From contig NC_092672.1 in NCBI RefSeq assembly GCF_964355755.1, positions 27,834,501 through 27,898,500 of the forward strand: a stretch of 64,000 bases of DNA, read 5' to 3'. The stretch's first letter is position 1. Each line of letters begins with the position of its first letter. The translations under genes and the position numbers were made by a program. Under the pieces are notes generated by a model. The model was given only the letters and a program-made list of their open reading frames with translations, had not been told where the DNA came from and did no database searches. Below are positions 34,772 to 46,800 of the stretch, one piece after another. The DNA is from Antedon mediterranea. Taxonomy: Eukaryota; Echinodermata; Crinoidea; Comatulida; Antedonidae.

Positions 34772-35262
34772 TATACGTGCGTAGCCAGTCACTTTTGACG
34801 TGCTCGTATAACGCAATTTCGAGTTGAAACCTGAATCAAATATGATGATATTATTAAAGAAAGATTGTAAAACAGAAATCGGGCAAAAAGAGTGCGCATT
34901 AACGTTTAACGCGCAGTGCGCGTGCAAAAATCTGCGCACTCATGGCATTTTTTTTAACGCTTAAAATTGCCTGAAACGTACTCTAATTTCATCGAAAATA
35001 AATTTTGACAATTTTGAACATTTTAAGCGTGCGTACGCAAGCGTTATATGCGCTACGCACGTAATTTTATTGCCATATGATGAAATATGACCTGAAATTT
35101 ATGAGTACCAAGTTTTGTTTAATTGTGATTCATGCTTGTGAAGATATGATTACAAATGTGATTTCGTAAAATCGCGCGTAGACCGCGTAATTTTTGATTG
35201 CGCATCGTGAAAATATAACCACATCGATTCCTGGCCATAAGGAATATACTCTGAAAAATTGA
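34772..35262 (-). repeat. Dispersed repeat, copy 2 (inverted relative to 5925-6345)
   Basis: TACGTGCGTAGCCAGTCACT to CGATTCCTGGCCATAAGGAA is the reverse complement of 5925-6345 with substitutions and a short insertion. It is followed by an (AATTAAAT)n run at 35315-35356. Confidence 0.8.
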
Positions 35263-35769
35263 CTTAGATAGATGAAACTGATGCCAAGATAATTCACGGA
35301 CAAAATAGTGCTAAGGAAATAATTAAATAATTAAATAATTAAATAATTAAATAATAATGTTAAGTGGAAAAAACAAATGTATACAAAGCAATAACAGTTG
35401 ATAACAGTATTAGTATACTATCTGAAAAAACAACAAACTAATTTACAATACTATACGTATGTATAATAATAGGCAGTTTGGGCAACCTCCGTACCGATAA
35501 CGCGTTGTGATACAGATATGTGTGAGTATACGTGAGTTTTCCCAACTTACTCTCTATTGAAAGCACACGTATGGTAATTTATTTAAGTTAAGAGTCTCTT
35601 TTTTTCCATATGCTTGTCATTTATATAATGTACATTTTTTCAAGATAATTAGGTAAGGTGTTAGGTTTTATGTTGTGTTTTAAATTGTATTGTATCTATG
35701 TTTCTAAGCTCAGGAAATCAAATTTCATGTATGTAATGACAATAAATTGAATCTTGAAAGAGTTTAATT
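35263..35769. other. Simple repeat and a retroposon 3' tail
   Basis: AATTAAATAATTAAATAATT tandem run (35315-35356), then AT-rich sequence. It ends with GTAATGACAATAAATTGAAT near 35735-35758, a typical LINE 3' tail with a polyadenylation-like signal. Confidence 0.45.
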
Positions 35770-36665
35770 TTTTAATTCAAATGAATGTTGTATAGTAAAA
35801 TATGCAGATGACACAGTCATCACTGGATACATTACTGGCAATGATGAAACAAGCTATAGACAACTAGGATGTGATTTTTATCACTGGTGCTGCAATAACA
35901 ACCTGAAACTAAACATAAAGAAAACAAAAGAAATGCAAATTGATTTTAGGAAAATTAAAGAACCCTTAGAACCTCTGATTATAAATGAAAATGAGATTGA
36001 AGTAGTAAATGAGTACAAATATCTGGGTTGTATAATTGACAATAAGCTAAATTGGATATATAATAATGTAAATAAAGCCACATGCAAAGCCAACCAAAGG
36101 ATGTTTATTTTAAGAAAAATGAAGTACCTACAAATTGACAAAACTATACTTAAATTGTTTTATAACTCTGTAATTCTCAGTGTAATACTTTTTTGTAATG
36201 TTTGTTTTTATGGTAATACAATGCAAAAAGATAAAATTAAACTTAATCGAATAGGAAATAGAGCAATTAGACTAGTAGGAGAGCACTTACCTGATGTTGA
36301 ATCCTTGTATAAAGAAAATGTGTTAAAAAAAGTAAAAAGTATCATTGATGATGAAACACATCCTCTTCACAAACAATTTGCTCTCATGAATTCTGGCATA
36401 AGACTACGTGCATTTAATACCAAAACAAAACGGTTTAGGTGCTCGTTTGTACCTAATGCTATACACTTATATAACTCCAGAGTACAAAGGTAAAATGTAA
36501 CCAATAATTTTTATCTAATTTTAACAATTTTTAGCCTCTTAACTTTTTGTGTGTGTTTTTGTAAATTGTATTTTATATTTTTGTATTTTGCCAGTTTTCA
36601 AATCACATTTCTGTTTTTTAAATGGACAATAAAGTATATATGACTATATGACTATGACTATGACT
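35770..36665 (+). mobile_element. 5'-truncated LINE: RT catalytic motif to 3' tail
   Basis: Starts within RT: CCIVKYADDTVITGY has the YADD catalytic box. KLNIKKTKEMQIDF, EYKYLGCIIDNKLNW and RMFILRKMKYL follow, and then the region after RT (NRAIRLVGEHLP, THPLHKQFALM) to a stop at 36491-36493. The 3' end is AATGGACAATAAAGTATATA followed by (TGACTA)n. The ORF is intact from 35933 to the stop. The rest of the element is missing, the usual dead-on-arrival LINE structure. Jockey/CR1/RTE-X-like. Confidence 0.82.
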
Positions 36666-37849
36666 TTTTATTATGTATGCAGGCATCTGACAACAGATAT
36701 ATGATGTCATGATAATTGAATGCAAAAACAAGAAACAATTAAATAAATTATGCCGTATAAAACCATACATCATTATGGTACCACAGGCTCTTTTTATTAT
36801 AATAACTGAACCAGGTCAAATTGTCTTACACAAATAATTGAAACGTCATTATGCCATTTAATTTTGAATATCATTGTGCATCCATGCTTAATGCACTCTT
36901 TACGGGTGGTTGGTTCCAAAGAAATGCATAACGAATATTGGTCTGACTTGGAACTATTGTTATTTAATGACACTATGTGTCGCATAAAGAGATATGAAAG
37001 GAAACTATAATTATAGTACCTACAGTACGTACCAAAGTAGCTTGATTCATGTGCAAGCTATTCAAACGAACCCGCATGCACATTACAGGTTGTAAACAGA
37101 CAATAGTAGCCTATACTTACATTTTGTACATATTTACAACTCGTTCTTTCAATTTGATTATATGCAGTCCTACCAAACGGAAAAGTGATAATATATCACT
37201 TACGTGCATTAATTATCAACATTTATAACTGAAAAGTCAGGGGCAGTCGCGGGACTATTTTAAGCTGACGTTCAGTTTTCTGTAAACATTTTTGCGACTT
37301 TTTGCCACGCGACGTTGACTGATCGCGTTCGGAAATATTAATTTGATTCGTTGTCTATTGTTCTCCGCGTCTACCTCTGGAACTGCCCTTTTAATCTCTA
37401 GCTTCCCGGCCTAGCATTCGTCAATGATTTACGCCAGTGGTCTAACATCTGAATATCAGAATATTGGGTTCAAATCTTGGTTGAAGTGACTTTTTTTTAT
37501 TCTCACAGATTTCCATGATATCTTTATACAAAAAGATCAAACAGATGAGTATATACGACTTATATCCGCCATATAGATATGTTCATTTGTTTAAAAATGT
37601 TAATGTTGATAACAGTATTATTATTATTTACCACAACATAAGCTTTCACTGTATAATTATGACATAAACATGTTTGCGTAAAATGTTAATATAAATTTAA
37701 ATGCAGGCAAAATTATCAAAAAGGCCTACCTTTCGAATAGTTTTTTTCATTTTAAACTTACAAAAAAAGTCATTAAAAATACTACTCGACCAAAGAAAAC
37801 ATTCAATTGACTATCAACACTTAACTATATAGTTTTAGCTCAGCACATT
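36666..37849. other. Intergenic or intronic, with a tRNA-like fragment
   Basis: 37400-37500 contains TACGCCAGTGGTCTAAC (A-box-like) and GGGTTCAAATCTTGGTTGAA (B-box-like), related to 26740-26800. It is a SINE relic and does not fold as a complete tRNA. Nothing else is supported; it may lie in introns of the minus-strand gene that starts at 42028. Confidence 0.35.
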
Positions 37850-40800
37850 CATAAGGTATAACATTAACTCGGACTTCATGAACGTCCACATTCCCATTTT
37901 GGACATGGCAGACTATCTTAGTCTCACTACAGAACCTGATCAACAGAAACAAATTAATCCAGCACAGCATAATTATTTTGTGAACCTTTGACGTAAAAAC
38001 TTGATTAATGGAAAACAAGGAACTAAGCAAAATACTTTTGTGACAACTGGCTCTCACAAAAATACGAAACAAGTTTAGTGTCAAATGCCATTTTATTTGA
38101 TAATGACGCAAAGTAGGAAAGCAATAAAAATTACGAGAGAATTGATCTTCCCTACGAAATGTGGGTTCACTCTTTGCCCTTAAATTACAGGTTAAACATG
38201 TATAATAATAATTGATCGAATAGAAACATAAACATTGAAATCAAAACTGTAGTTAACACAGTAGTTTAAATTAATATAAAATAAAATATAATGATATAAT
38301 GATACATGCTTATAATCGTGGGTGCCAAAAAGGCCAAACTTATAAAACACCGTACAATAACACCGGTGGAGTAAGGGGTGGAGGCGGGAAATTATTTTAT
38401 ACAGCAAACTTAATAAATGCGATGTTTGTCCGGAGACGGTTATGAAGCGAATGTCGTGCTTCAGAATTAAACCACACGCCTAGAATTTAATGAGTTTACC
38501 AGTCATACTTTGAATACCATTCTACCCTGAGGATATCATAAATTGCCTGCGGACGTGTTACTAAATATTTTAGCTCCGCATAATGAAGATACGTGTAGCT
38601 CAGGATATAATAATATAATAAGCTTTTTGTGAAGTTACCAATACATCAATTTTTTTGAAAACCCGTTAGGAATCTTTTGTACGGGACGATAACTTAGTGG
38701 ACCATAACAGTACAAACAAACAACAGACCAATTGTACTAAACATGAAGTATAAGACTAGAGATGCACATTCAACAAAAACGTTGGCCTTTGAGAAGTGTC
38801 TGTGTGTGTCTTTGAACTGCCAACTAACGGAGGCTGTCCCACCATGCACAACCTCTATTGTTTTCTCGACTTTTTTTCTTATTACTATTGGTTGGTTTGA
38901 AATTTGCTATAGAAAGGCGATGAGGTAAGAAAAGAAAAGACATTTTGAAACGCGGCCTTTTCGGAATGATGCAAAGTTTAGATACTGTAAATGTAATCTT
39001 TCTTCTTATTAAAGGTCGGGCGCCTTAGGTAGCTTGTCATGTTTCGACAGTTTTAATGATGGATTAATTAACCGTTCACTAGAATTGAACTCATAAATCT
39101 ATAGGATTCTTAAAACCTACTTTAGTCGTCACACTTTTAGCCATTTCTTATTTCGATCATACTTGAAATGTCGTTTGTCAAATTCTATCCTCTCTCGTTT
39201 GATTATTTTGAACACTTAGTTTATGTTTATCATTCAATTTATCAATCAACCAAAGAAGCATTTATTTAGTTTCAAATATTTTAAAATAGTTTAATAGTGT
39301 AGACAGAGCTTTATGCGGTGTTATGAAAGTTCTGTAGGACTATAGTAGGTTAATGAATGTGGTGATCTATGCTTAGACCTACCTGAATTTATATCTAAGC
39401 CTGTAATTTCAGCTGTGTAATTTTTACTATAATCAAATGTACAATTATCAGTGGCACAACTGGAGATTCAACCTGAAATATAAATCATAAAATGGGTTTG
39501 CCCAGCCTTTATTAAAATCATTGAAAATGAAAACAATGTGCGATGGTGTTTGGTTCGTAGACGCAACACAAGTTTACCAATGATGAGCGACAGTTGCAGT
39601 GGCGGTTGCGAGGGCAGTTGGAGTACCGGCAGCAGCGGCAACGGCGGCAGCAGCGGTGGCACAGCAGCAACAGCAGTAACAGTAATATAGTTAAACTTTG
39701 ATGAATGCGGGTATCGTAGGTATTCAAAATAGGTGCAAGGACTAGTACACCGTCAACGTCTGTGGAAGCTGTAATAGCTACATCATCTCCTACTAACCTT
39801 GCACCATTAACATGCATTAAATCATTCAGATAACATTTTTTTAGGGAATAGGTTTACTCCAATAATAAATACAATGATAAATAAAAATACCAGCAGGGTT
39901 GGGATGAATTTTAGAGTAGGAGGTTATAGAGGTTCTTGTAAGAAAAAAATAAATAATGAGAGTAATATTGACTGAAAGAGCTCTAAGACTAGAGTATCGA
40001 GGTCGAGATTAAATCTGTGTTTAGGGATGGAAGCAGGACATAAAGAGTTAGTTGACAATCAAATTCAGGAAGATGTGCAAGTCCGCTGTGGTTTCTTTCA
40101 TTACCACATACAAGATAATTACTCTCATCAAGGAAAATCTGCCTTGGTCTCAGGTACAAACACAATCAAACATTGCCTTAACTCTATAAGTTCATGATTA
40201 CCACCATATTCAGTCCATTCAATCTTCCAGTCAATAGATGAGCATGTTAACGTCTTCTCTACAGCCACCAGTCCAGTGGCAAAATCCCCTCCAAGCGTTT
40301 CTTTCATTTGGTGAGCTGAATATGCGACATCCACAGATATGGTAATTAAAAACACACGCAAACTAAATGTATATAAACTTTCAAGTAGTATTAAGGTGTA
40401 ATGAAAAGACTAAACTAAAGTGTTAAAAACAGACGAGAGAGAATTGTTTAGTAATATTAAATTCTATTTATCATTTAAAAATTTGAAATATAAGTTCTAC
40501 AGAAGGCTCTTAATTATTGCACTATGCTATTTTACTGCAGCTCAAAATAGGCCTATAGTACATTCTACAGTATAGTAGTTGTGTATGCTTGAAAGTAGCT
40601 GTGTATGCTTGATGGTGGCTGTTGTGCACTATGTCTTGACTAACCGATCATTTATTACGTCTTCGTCAAGATCATAACCATCGTGGCTGGTCGTTTTACC
40701 TTTATTGGTTTCGTAGGCTATCAAAATAAAGTGCCCATATAGATTAAAGATGACCTTACCATAGCTTCTATCACCCCACTTTATCATAAAACTACCAGAG

Positions 40801-42028
40801 AGAGGTTTCGAGGCTGCTATCAACCTTTCAATAGAAATCGTTGTCCCTTTCTGCCAATTATTGCTGCTAAATTCGACGTAATCACTCTCATCTTCAACAG
40901 ATAATCCATGTTTGATGGTTGCAGTGGAGGAGAGGGAACCCGTAGGTATAGTTTGCTGGTAATAGGTTGATGTTAAAGCGGTTGGTGTCTTTGGTAACGC
41001 AAACTTCGGTAACTATAATATCGTTCGGTCGTGCTGCAGAACGAGTGGGTGTATCTGGGAAAAAAACCAACATTAGTGTCCAAACAGTGCCAGTTTTCAC
41101 CTAACCATTTATTAAATATTGTAAGTATGTCACAGTAGAATGGATGCAGACGGTAGGATACTGACATTTTTGAGAAAGTGAAAAGTTTACTTGTTTGTGT
41201 TACCTTGGCGAATGTCAATCAATGTACAATCAACTCCACAAAAGAAGTGACTATAGCTGAATTATTATTATTAGGTTTACATGCTTCTTCCTAAAGCTTG
41301 GTTCCCACTAGAACGTAACGCAACGCAAGCGTTTTAACCAATGACAAGCGAAGTTATAGACAGTTAGCAATCATTTAATTTCATTTCATTATTTATTTGG
41401 TCTATTTAAGTATATACAAAACAAAAAAAACTGAAATTGGGGAGACCAGGGTCAACCTAAGTGAACTTAATCACTGTAGCTGAGCCGGTTGACCCAACCC
41501 CAAAGTCAGTTTACACATAAAAGACATAAAGACAAAATACAGTTACAGCGAAGGTTGTTTCATAAACAACAAAATAATAAAAAATAAAAATGTCCAGTAA
41601 TTGAAAATGAAAATGTGAATCTAACATGTCTATTCTGGCGGAGGTTATGTGGTCGATCGCGTGTGATTATTTCTTTCTATATTTGTTAGCAGGATTACTC
41701 AAAAGTTACTGCCCGATATTTTCATAAGATTCAGCTGTATAGGAACAGGATAACTATTTACACGCCTAATACATGTTTTAGTCGCATGTATATGTATATG
41801 TCCTTGTTATGTGAAAAAACACTTACTTATAGTAAGTACATGGCTGCTACTCAATAGCACTCTCATTGTTCTATTATTATTTGTTTGTTTTACATTTTTA
41901 TTTGATTTTCTTCTTCGCTTCGCTTTGAGTCTGATAAAGTAGAAGAGACAAAACAAAACTATTAACTTACCAAGTTTCAAAAGCATACAGATGAAGATAA
42001 GCAAAATAATAAAGCGTGTCGACATCAT
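37850..42028 (-). CDS. Fibrocystin-L (PKHD1L1)-like secreted or membrane protein gene, partial exon model, copy A
   Basis: Exon 1 (42028-41971) encodes a signal peptide (MMSTRFIILLIFICMLLKL) and ends at a good GT donor in phase 1. Further minus-strand coding blocks are 41056-40760 (SIERLIAASKPLSGSFMIKW, donor at 40759), about 40330-40135 (SVDVAYSAHQMKETLGG, DWKIEWTEYGGNHELIE), about 39817-39690 (VNGARLVGDDVAITASTDVD), 39459-39383 (CATDNCTFDYSKNYTAEITG) and 37935 to about 37850 (SETKIVCHVQNGNVDVHEVR). Together they resemble the SGxF / IPYxAS-MKxALE / GGNxPL repeats and IPT domains of fibrocystin-L. In the second block the frame entered from exon 1 meets a stop near 40918 while the conserved frame is +1, so there is a frameshift, an unseen small exon or decay. 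No full model can be given. Confidence 0.5.
38830..38930 (-). other. Possible additional exon (unassigned)
   Basis: After a pyrimidine-rich acceptor (CGCCTTTCTATAG, ending near 38908), the minus strand is open and reads ISNQPIVIRKKVEKTIEVVH, GGTASVSWQFKDTHRHF. It looks Ig- or IPT-like but is not a match I recognise. It lies between exons of the fibrocystin-L-like gene. Confidence 0.22.
39590..39690. repeat. CTG/CCG trinucleotide-rich tract; duplication breakpoint
   Basis: Plus-strand CAG/CGG permutations (GGCAGCAGCGGCAACGGCGG). It is translated on the minus strand as poly-Leu/Cys/Arg, which is not convincing protein. Copy B of the segmental duplication begins at the base equivalent to 39645, inside this tract. 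Confidence 0.75.
41291..41660. mobile_element. TGGTTCCC-family MITE, copy 3, with an internal insertion
   Basis: TAAAGCTTGGTTCCCACTAG at 41292 and ACGCAACGCAAGCG match copies 1 and 2. CGATCGCGTGTGATTATTTC near 41655 matches the far core, but about 290 bp (starting TTTCATTATTTATTTGGTC) separates the halves and the right TIR is lost. Present identically at 59560-59929. Confidence 0.65.
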
Positions 42029-42229
42029 GTCGGTATTATATTCAGTGTAAAATATTTATCGGTCGAAAAACAATATATTTTATCAAAGAAACATATAAAT
42101 ATATTTTACGCAGAGCAAGACACTCACTCAAATGGTAAAAATGATCAAATGATCAAGCTTTAAGTAATACTACTACAATACAGTAATACTCTCCCAGGTA
42201 AAAATTCCAGTTGAGAACAGTTGGAAATT

Positions 42230-42625
42230 TCAACTGGTCCAACTGGTCTTCAACTGGTCTAACTGGTTTCCAACTGGTTCAACTGGTTTTAACAACTGGT
42301 CAACTGGTTTTTCAACTGGTCTAACTGGTTTTTCCAACTGGTCAACTGGTTTTTCCAACTGGTCAACTGGTTTTTCAACTGGTCAACTGGTTTTTCAACT
42401 GGTCAACTGGTTTTTCAAACTGGTCAACTGGTTTTTCAACTGGTCAACTGGTTTTTCAAACTGGTCAACTGGTTTTTCAAACTGGTCAACTGGTTTTTCA
42501 ACAGGTCAACTGGTTTTTCCAACTGGCCAACTGGTATTCCCAAAGCTCAACTGAGTTCAACTAGTCAACTGGTCCAATCGGTTTTTCAACCGGGCAACTG
42601 GTTGTTTCAATTGGTTTTGCAACTA
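42230..42625. repeat. Left subterminal repeat array (CAACTGGTTTTT)n
   Basis: More than 20 copies of CAACTGGT, mainly as TTTTTCAACTGGTCAACTGG with a period near 20-21 bp. Such arrays near TIRs commonly bind transposase in other element families; that role is inferred here. Confidence 0.9.
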
Positions 42626-43290
42626 GTTTTTTTCCTAACAACCAAGGGAATTCGGAGAAGAGCGAAAGCGGATGGCTGGGTGTACGTCGTGGGAGTACGG
42701 GAGGACCCAGGGGAGAGGTGGGGGGGGGGGTGTTCTGGGTTGAGGTGACGGGAATAGAAGCATGGTCCGTAATTACCATTCAAAATATAATTAATATTAT
42801 TATTTGTAATCCTATATTATTGCAACAAACAATTATTTAAATTAAATCAAATAAAATCGAGTAAAGAAATAAGAAATTCTGCACAACTTTTTGAAAATAA
42901 TGGAGCATGCGTCGTATAGGCCGGCAGACCGTAAACAGCCAATCAGAAAACTGCAAGCCAACAGCCAAAAACGGCTCCCTTTGTTTTTGTGCCAGTGTAG
43001 CTCGGCGGCAAAATCGACGATCACGCAGCACAGAGATGCCAGGTCTAGAATGGGTATTATTGGCTAATCGCATCAAATTAAGGATGAGGCACACATCTTG
43101 CTGTTTTATAAAAGGTAGGCCTGACATATATGTCTATTATTATCTCTTATTACTATAGGCATAGGCCTACAAACTATGATCAAAGATCGACAACAAAATC
43201 ATATGGAGGCCTCGCCGCTCGCTGCTGGCTAGTATTAGTAAGCTAGGCGCTTCAGCCTTGGCTTGCCCCACCTTGCTAGCTGATTGATTA
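42626..43290. other. Interior of the DNA transposon, left of the Gypsy element
   Basis: A G-rich tract (42660-42740) followed by a unique stretch at 42900-43130 that is GC-richer than its surroundings. It contains TTTTATAAAAG (TATA-like) followed by a GTAGG donor-like site at about 43110. It might be captured host 5' sequence, but no protein is recognised. Confidence 0.35.
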
Positions 43291-43588
43291 TGTTGTGATT
43301 TTAGGTCGGTGCTGAAATGGCCTGATAATGAAAGCTACTAGGCTTACCTTAACAGTCCCGCCTGTCCTAAATCACACAAGTATCCGTAAGCAGTAAATCC
43401 AAATATCTTGGTCAATTCCGGTTGTGTCCGTTTCTCCTTGGTTCCTGCCTCGAATAGATCGGTTCGGCCGGCGTCAAGGCCCCACGTTAACATTTGCATA
43501 CCCCCTGTATGCAAATCAAGCTATCGGGGCGACGCCCTCGTTCGGTTGGAGGGGTGGTCTGTTTACCCAGCGGGCGCCGTTCACAACA
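43291..43588 (-). repeat. Gypsy 3' LTR (298 bp)
   Basis: Identical by eye to 50793-51090. TG...CA ends with 8-bp inverted termini TGTTGTGA/TCACAACA. The neighbouring purine-rich sequence GGGAGGAG (minus strand, 43589-43596) is the polypurine tract. Confidence 0.95.
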
Positions 43589-43600
43589 CTCCTCCCGTGT
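43589..43600 (-). promoter_or_regulatory. Polypurine tract
   Basis: Minus-strand ACACGGGAGGAG directly abuts the TGTTGTGA start of the 3' LTR, the expected plus-strand priming site. Confidence 0.7.
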
Positions 43601-43820
43601 TTGAAAAGCGGGCACCCCGTCCTGGGTCCACCTCGGGGGTAAACCAGGTGATTTTCGTACGTGAAAAAATACCCGATACCCGTAGCTATGTAGACTGCTC
43701 CCAACGATCTCTTCAGACAGTCAATGGCCGTGGGACATGCCGGTAGCACCGTCCCCTGCTTCCGTCAGCAAACGGCACCTGGTCCCTGTCTGAGAGGGAA
43801 GAGAGAATAAACGCGAGTAC

Positions 43821-46800
43821 CTAATTATTAACCGAGGACTTGCAGTCCGCACATCGATATAAGTCGATGTCCAAAGCCTCAGATGGTGCAATATTCACAC
43901 ATGCACCATGGTACCACACCTCGCAATAGTCACATTGTATCATAAATGAGCCGGCCCAGGGCTGGCGACATAGACAATACAACGGTCCTGCATCCGGATC
44001 TGTAGGTGAAGAGAGAGGGGGTAAATGAAAATCAGCCAGCCATTTGGGAAGTTGTCGATCCCGACAGGGCTTCAGCTTATCATGATTTAACACCACCGTC
44101 TTATTTCTCAGCTGCACCTGAAATAAACAAGAACTAATAACGTTAGTAATAATACCGGGCCCCTTCCAGGGGGGACACAATTTCTTGCACTTCCCCCGAG
44201 GGGTAGCGTTGTCAAGAACGTAGACTTTGTCCCCACATTGGTATGGACGTTCCAGCACTCGAAGATCATAGTCCCGTTTCATTCTCTTCTGAGTCTGCTT
44301 TAGCGTATCCCTAGCGATGCCATGGGCATCACGGGTCGCTTTCACCAAATCTGCAACGTAGATAGCGGCTTCCTGCTCATTAGTGGACCGGCATTCTCCG
44401 AACATGAGATCAGCTGGTAAATTAACCTCTCGGCCCAGCATCAGCATGTTTGGAGTAAAACCAGTCGAGCGGTTCACCGTGGCGCGTAGTGCACCAGCAA
44501 TCTGCGGGAGATAGACATCCCAGTCTCGTTGTCTCTTCCCAACGAAGCATCGTACAGCATCCATAAGTGTTCGATTAAATCGCTCTACTTGACCATTAGC
44601 CGACGGTCGGTAGCTTGTCGTCCGGGTCTTGTGGATCTGTAAAACTCTACATAAAGATGCAAACAATTCACTCTCAAAATTTCTCCCCTGGTCTGAGTGT
44701 AACTGAAAAGGTACACCGAATCTAGAGAAGAAGTCCCTTACTAGGGCTCTAGCGGTTACCTCCGCAACCTGAGACGGGAGCGGGCTGATCTCAACCCATT
44801 TTGTGAATTGGTCGACCATCATAAGAACGTAAATATTCCCCTGTTCAGTTTTTGGTAACGGGCCGAGGAAATCGATATGTACGCGTTCCATGGGAACGCC
44901 GGCCTGGAATTCAGTCAACCGATGTCGACCTTGCCGAGTAGCCTTCTTGCTTCTATTACAAATGTTGCAAGTCTGTACATACCTCTGTATATCCCCGCCC
45001 ATACCGTACCAGAAAAACTTCTCCTTCAATCGGAACTTGGTCCGGGCGACCCCTTGATGACCCGCCGACGGCAAATCATGATGTAACCTAAAAGCTACGG
45101 CGTGTAGCTCCTTGGGCAACACAAGTAGTCGTCCGGTACCCTCTGCTTGGTTGATGAACAGTATACCTGCCTCCGTGAGATGCAAGCGTTGCCTGTTCAG
45201 CCAGTAGTGTTTGGTGGCAGCGCTGGAGATAAACAGCTGATTCTCGGAGGGTTCCCCATTCTGCAACCAGTCCAGAACAGGTGCCAAGTCAGGATCACTC
45301 GTTTGATGTTGCCGTAGCTCATCCAGTGAGTAACCCCAACACTCGGCTCCCTTCGGCCGTAGCTGTACTGCAGCCACTCGTCCACCATCATCGTCCTGTA
45401 GGAAAGAAAACTGAATCGTACCGTTAGTAGCAGTCCGTGATACCTCTATACTTACTTGTCCACCGGGGTCCCAAGGAACATCGTCCCCTGGCAGAGTACC
45501 CTCCAGGTGGTCCACGGCTACCTGGTGTACGTGCGCGATGGGCACAACGTCGTCCACTTCATCCTGGAACGCTGACCATCTCGCATCCGCTCGTTGACAG
45601 TACGAACAGCCCCCACAGGGAAGCCCTTCAAGCGCAGGCCGTTCGTGGCTACTGTCATGAGTTTCGGGCCGGCGAGACAGAGCATCGGCGTTGCCATGGT
45701 GTTGCCCTCGGCGGTGTTCAATCAACAGGTGGTACTGGCTCAACTCCTCAATCCACCGAGCGAGTTGCCCCTGTGGCTGCTTGAAGTTGAGGAGCCAGGT
45801 CAGGCTATTGTGATCAGTCCGCACTCTAAAAGGTCTGCCTAGAAGGTAGTGCCTAAAATGCCTTGTCATGAACACAATTGCTAGCAACTCCTTGCGTGTA
45901 GTGCAATAGTTCCGTTGTTCATGAGTTAGACGAGCACTTGCGTATGCAATTACCTTCTCCTTACCTTCCTGCACCTGGAGCAGCTCGCCTCCTAGCGCTT
46001 GATCCGAAGCGTCGACATCCAGAATAAATTCATCAGTCCCGTTCGGCAAGGCGAGTAGAGGAGGTTTAACGAGAGCAGCTTTCAGGTCGGTGAACGCTTG
46101 TTGTTGTTCCTCATCCCAGTGAAACTTCACCTCTTTTTTAGTGAGTTCATATAGAGGTGCAGCTAAACCAGCAAAGTTCTCAATGAACTCTCTATGGTAA
46201 TTAGCCAACCCCAAGAACTGCTGTACTTCTCTCAGATGGGTAGGTGCCGGCCAGTCTTGAACAGCCTTTATATCCGAATCGGACACTGCCACCGTATCCT
46301 CCCCAACGATTCGCCCTAAAAATTCAACCTGTTTCTGAAAGAAAACACACTTTTTAGGTTTAAGTTTAAAGTTGTTAACACGAAATCGCTGCAGAACCTG
46401 AGAGAGGTTGCTGAGATGATCTTCAAACGTTTTACCTAGCACGACAATATCATCGAGAAATGCCAATACCGTATCCCACGCCAATCCCCGCAGCACCAAA
46501 CCCATGGCACGGGAGAAGGTTGCAGGACAATTGGTAAGACCAAATGGCATTTTCACGAATTCATACAGGCCATGCTTGGTGATAAACGCTGTCTTCTTAC
46601 GGTCTTCATCCTTCATCTTAATCTGCCAGTACCCCCAAATCGCGTCCAGTTTAGAAAACCAGATATTCCCCGACAGTGTGTCAAGGCAATCACGAATCAG
46701 AGGTAATGGATACGCATCTTTAGTCGTGATGTTGTTGAGAGCTCGATAGTCAATGCAAAAGCGCACAGAACCATCGCGCTTCCGGACCAACACAGGCGGT

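Noticed and set aside
37400-37500. tRNA gene
   Set aside because: Only A-box-like and B-box-like motifs are present, and a related copy at 26740 shows it is a dispersed fragment.
42561-42779. Proline-rich frame as a possible transposase exon of the 11.3-kb element
   Set aside because: It reads a G-rich low-complexity tract and has no transposase motif.
43408-43746. 112-codon plus-strand frame, also partly at 50910-51152
   Set aside because: It lies in the Gypsy LTR on the antisense strand and is duplicated only because the LTRs are identical.
45437-45784. Plus-strand frames inside pol (44877-48090) and inside gag (48134-49836)
   Set aside because: Antisense shadows of the intact minus-strand pol and gag ORFs.
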